From assembly GCA_902806565.1 (NCBI GenBank), contig CADCXA010000016.1:806001-870000 (forward strand): a DNA stretch of 64,000 bases. Reading direction: 5' to 3'. The translations under genes and the position numbers were made by a program. A model generated the notes under the pieces. The model was not told the DNA's origin. It worked only from the letters and a program-made list of their open reading frames with translations, and ran no database searches. This DNA comes from Hypoxylon rubiginosum. Its lineage: Eukaryota; Ascomycota; Sordariomycetes; Xylariales; Hypoxylaceae. Of this stretch, positions 60,152-64,000 are shown one piece after another. Within the stretch, counting starts at the first letter, position 1. Each line of letters starts with the position of its first letter.

Positions 60152-61000
60152 ATGGCGCCCCCCATATCCAAGACGTCAGCGGAGCCTACGCTGTACGACA
60201 TCCTATCGCTGACCCCCAAGCATCTGGAGGGCCAGGCCAGCGCCGCGCAGCAGCAGAAGATAGTGAAGCAGGCCTACCGCCGCGCCTTGCTAAACTACCA
60301 CCCCGATAAAGCAGCAAGTAAGGACAGTGAGGCATCGGCATCAGCATCAGCATCATCTTCAACCCCGAAACCATCAGATCCAAAACCCTCCCCCCAAAAG
60401 AAGTCACAATCAAAATCACAACCCCAAAAACAGCCTCGCATCCGGTACACCGTAGACCAGATCCAGCATGCGTACGGCGTCCTCTCGGACCACAAGCAGC
60501 GCGCCGAGTACAACCGGATCCTGCGGTCCCAAAACCGGGGCCAGCAGGCGGCGGCGGCGGCGTCGTCCTTCCAGACGGGCGTTGAGACGGTCGACCTAGA
60601 CGACGTGGCGTTCGACGAGCGCACGGGGGTCTACTACCGGGCGTGCCGGTGCGGCAACGCCCGGGGCTACGCCTTCACCGAGGAGAACCTCGAGGAGTTC
60701 GAGGACGACGGCGTGCTGATGGTCGAGTGCCTCGACTGCAGCCTCTGGGTCCGCGTGCTATTTGCCGCTGCTGAAGAGGACGAGGTCGACAATGGAAACG
60801 ACGGTAGTAATGGCGGGGGAGAAAATGTTGTAGCGGCTAAGAGCGAGGACGACGCCGACGCCGTCGCCGTCACGACGGCGGGCGAGAGGCGCGGCAGCGG
60901 TACCACCGGCCGCGGCTTCACGTTCAACTGGAGCGTCAACTGGGGCATCTCGCTCTCGGGCTCCGTGGCGGCCGGCAGATCGAGTGTCTCGCGGAGGTAG
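60152..61000 (+). CDS. DPH4: Diphthamide biosynthesis protein 4 (J-domain plus CSL zinc finger)
   Basis: A single-exon protein of 282 aa (also known as Jjj3). It is a J-domain iron-binding cofactor for the first step of diphthamide synthesis on elongation factor 2. The J-domain begins TLYDILSLTP, has the HPDK motif at about residues 50-53 and QIQHAYGVLSDHKQRAEYNRIL. Between HPDK and the last helix lies a low-complexity insert of about 40 residues (Ser/Pro/Lys/Gln-rich). The CSL zinc finger follows, with CRCG near residue 170 and CLDC near 194, the four ligands being Cys. The C-terminus is Gly/Asp/Asn-rich. The second half is heavily GC-biased, unlike the first. Identity is confident. Confidence 0.92.
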   Translation: MAPPISKTSAEPTLYDILSLTPKHLEGQASAAQQQKIVKQAYRRALLNYHPDKAASKDSEASASASASSSTPKPSDPKPSPQKKSQSKSQPQKQPRIRYTVDQIQHAYGVLSDHKQRAEYNRILRSQNRGQQAAAAASSFQTGVETVDLDDVAFDERTGVYYRACRCGNARGYAFTEENLEEFEDDGVLMVECLDCSLWVRVLFAAAEEDEVDNGNDGSNGGGENVVAAKSEDDADAVAVTTAGERRGSGTTGRGFTFNWSVNWGISLSGSVAAGRSSVSRR

Positions 61001-62986
<1,986 letters not shown>

Positions 62987-63004
62987 CTTGACGATATGTG
63001 GGAT

Positions 63005-63595
63005 CTGGTAAGAACAGAGCTAATTTGAAGGGGCTAGGTTAGTTGATATTCTAATTTGGCACCGTTCTTGTATTTGGCCACAATGCGAAGTCAAATGCGG
63101 TGTGGAAGAGGGGCGAAGCAGGGGGAAAAGGAAGTGCAGTATGTTGCAGGTTGTTGTGGGGTGATTGGTGATTGCTAGGCTGAGCATCTGTAGACTGCAC
63201 GAGGGAAAAAGCTCTGCGTGTTTACGAGCTGATCCTGGGGGAACGCGCTGCGTTGCTGTTGATGTCTGGTAGGCTCGAGGGTTGTTACGGTGAAGCAGTC
63301 GAACCCCCCGCAGTCGGTGGGGTTTGCGCCAGTGGGCGTTGCTGAGGAACGCGCGTGCTGAAGAAAAATGAATAGGCGTAGATATCGTCGCATGTATGAA
63401 TTGATACAAGAGACGAATCGCTTTTGGCGGTTGATGGGCTTGTTGTCGTGTGCAGGGCGACAGGAGGAGGCGGTCGTGATGTGGGCGATGACGAAAGTGT
63501 AAGGCGGGACTCAGGGTAGCAGGCCAAGGAACATGATCACAGGTGCACGCAGATACGGAGAAGGGGAATGCTGCGATGGATAAAGGGCGACATAC
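63005..63595 (-). other. Predicted intron in the 14-3-3 5' leader
   Basis: Upstream of the 14-3-3 ATG the minus strand shows a GTATGT donor at 63595-63590 and a CCAG acceptor ending at 63005. The leader exon would be 63004-62987. Long leader introns are common in fungal 14-3-3 genes. This is inferred from splice signals only. Confidence 0.4.
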
Positions 63596-64000
63596 CTTTT
63601 TCTTGTTCGGATTCTTGGATTGGCAGTGAAGGAATGACCTGTGCTGGAAGGATGCACAAGTAAGCGCGACGACGAGGTAGAAGAGAATAAGGTGGTGGTG
63701 TTATGGGGTTTTTGGTGGAATTATGGGAGAGCAAAAGTTTTGGGAGAGTTTTTGTGTCGATGAGAGTGTGCAGTGGTTTCGATTTTGTTGGTAGAAGGAG
63801 CCTGGAGGTTGAAGGGAAAAAGTGGCAGAAGAGGGCGTGCCCAGCGAGTTCAGGTTGCTTGGTTATTGCGTGGGAGGGGGGGACGTGGGCGGCAGGGCGG
63901 TACACGCATGTACCTAACTTTCAGGTACAGACCCGTTGCATGGCTGCCATGGTCCATGGCCCATGGCACTGCACTGCGCTGCAATTCGTGAGGTGACGGG
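63596..64000. other. 14-3-3 promoter region at the window end
   Basis: About 0.4 kb before the window ends. Overlapping frames on both strands (63537-63905, 63703-63996) look like chance. The final 80 bases contain repeated CATGG/CCATGG words. Confidence 0.4.

Noticed and set aside
63295..63310. Box-B-like GGTTCGA on the minus strand
   Set aside because: No matching T stem, D arm or acceptor stem, so not a tRNA.

Overview
This window is nuclear DNA of a filamentous ascomycete (Pezizomycotina), probably a Sordariomycete. The evidence is short introns of about 45-120 bp with GTAAGT-type donors and CTAAC branch sites, plus ascomycete versions of Lsm2, Sdc1, Hap2, Prp28, mL59 and Dph4. Intergenic DNA is rich in TAGGTA/CCTACC micro-repeats, which I associate with Xylariales-like genomes, but I cannot fix the taxon from sequence alone. 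I see no bacterial, viral or plasmid features.

Layout. 0-20.8 kb is a gene-rich block: the 3' end of the U2AF large subunit (+), a TENA/THI-4 family protein (+), a Bub1/Mad3-type checkpoint kinase (+), the AP endonuclease APN1 (-), a phosphate/Git1-like MFS transporter (+), the crosslink nuclease PSO2/SNM1 (+), the spliceosomal Lsm2 (-) and the CCAAT-binding subunit HAP2 (-). From 20.8 to 40.8 kb the DNA is almost gene-free. It holds one conserved fungal protein of unknown function (about 36 kb, -), a frameshifted pogo/CENP-B-like transposase remnant (31.3-31.8 kb), a probable decayed membrane-protein fragment (28.4-28.6 kb) and several tandem or palindromic micro-repeats. 40.8-64 kb is again gene-rich: FAN1 (-), the COMPASS subunit SDC1 (+), ribosomal protein uS15/RPS13 (-), an intron-containing tRNA-Arg(ACG) (+), enolase (-), an M1 aminopeptidase (-) with a hidden upstream exon that may encode a mitochondrial presequence, the DEAD-box helicase PRP28 (-), mitochondrial ribosomal protein mL59 (+), the diphthamide J-protein DPH4 (+) and a 14-3-3 protein (-).

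The genes are mostly housekeeping and do not form an operon-like or biosynthetic cluster. Loose functional groupings are splicing (U2AF, Lsm2, Prp28), DNA repair (APN1, PSO2, FAN1; the last two act on interstrand crosslinks) and translation (uS15, mL59, DPH4, tRNA-Arg). Several pairs are divergent over short shared promoters (FAN1/SDC1, PRP28/mL59) or convergent with short gaps (BUB1/APN1, PSO2/LSM2, SDC1/RPS13).

I found no convincing new biological system. The points most worth checking are the kinase that combines Bub1 and Mad3 features, the third-position-GC-saturated 3' blocks in three genes, the putative dual-targeting exon of the aminopeptidase, and a MITE-like foldback at 9.8-10.2 kb.
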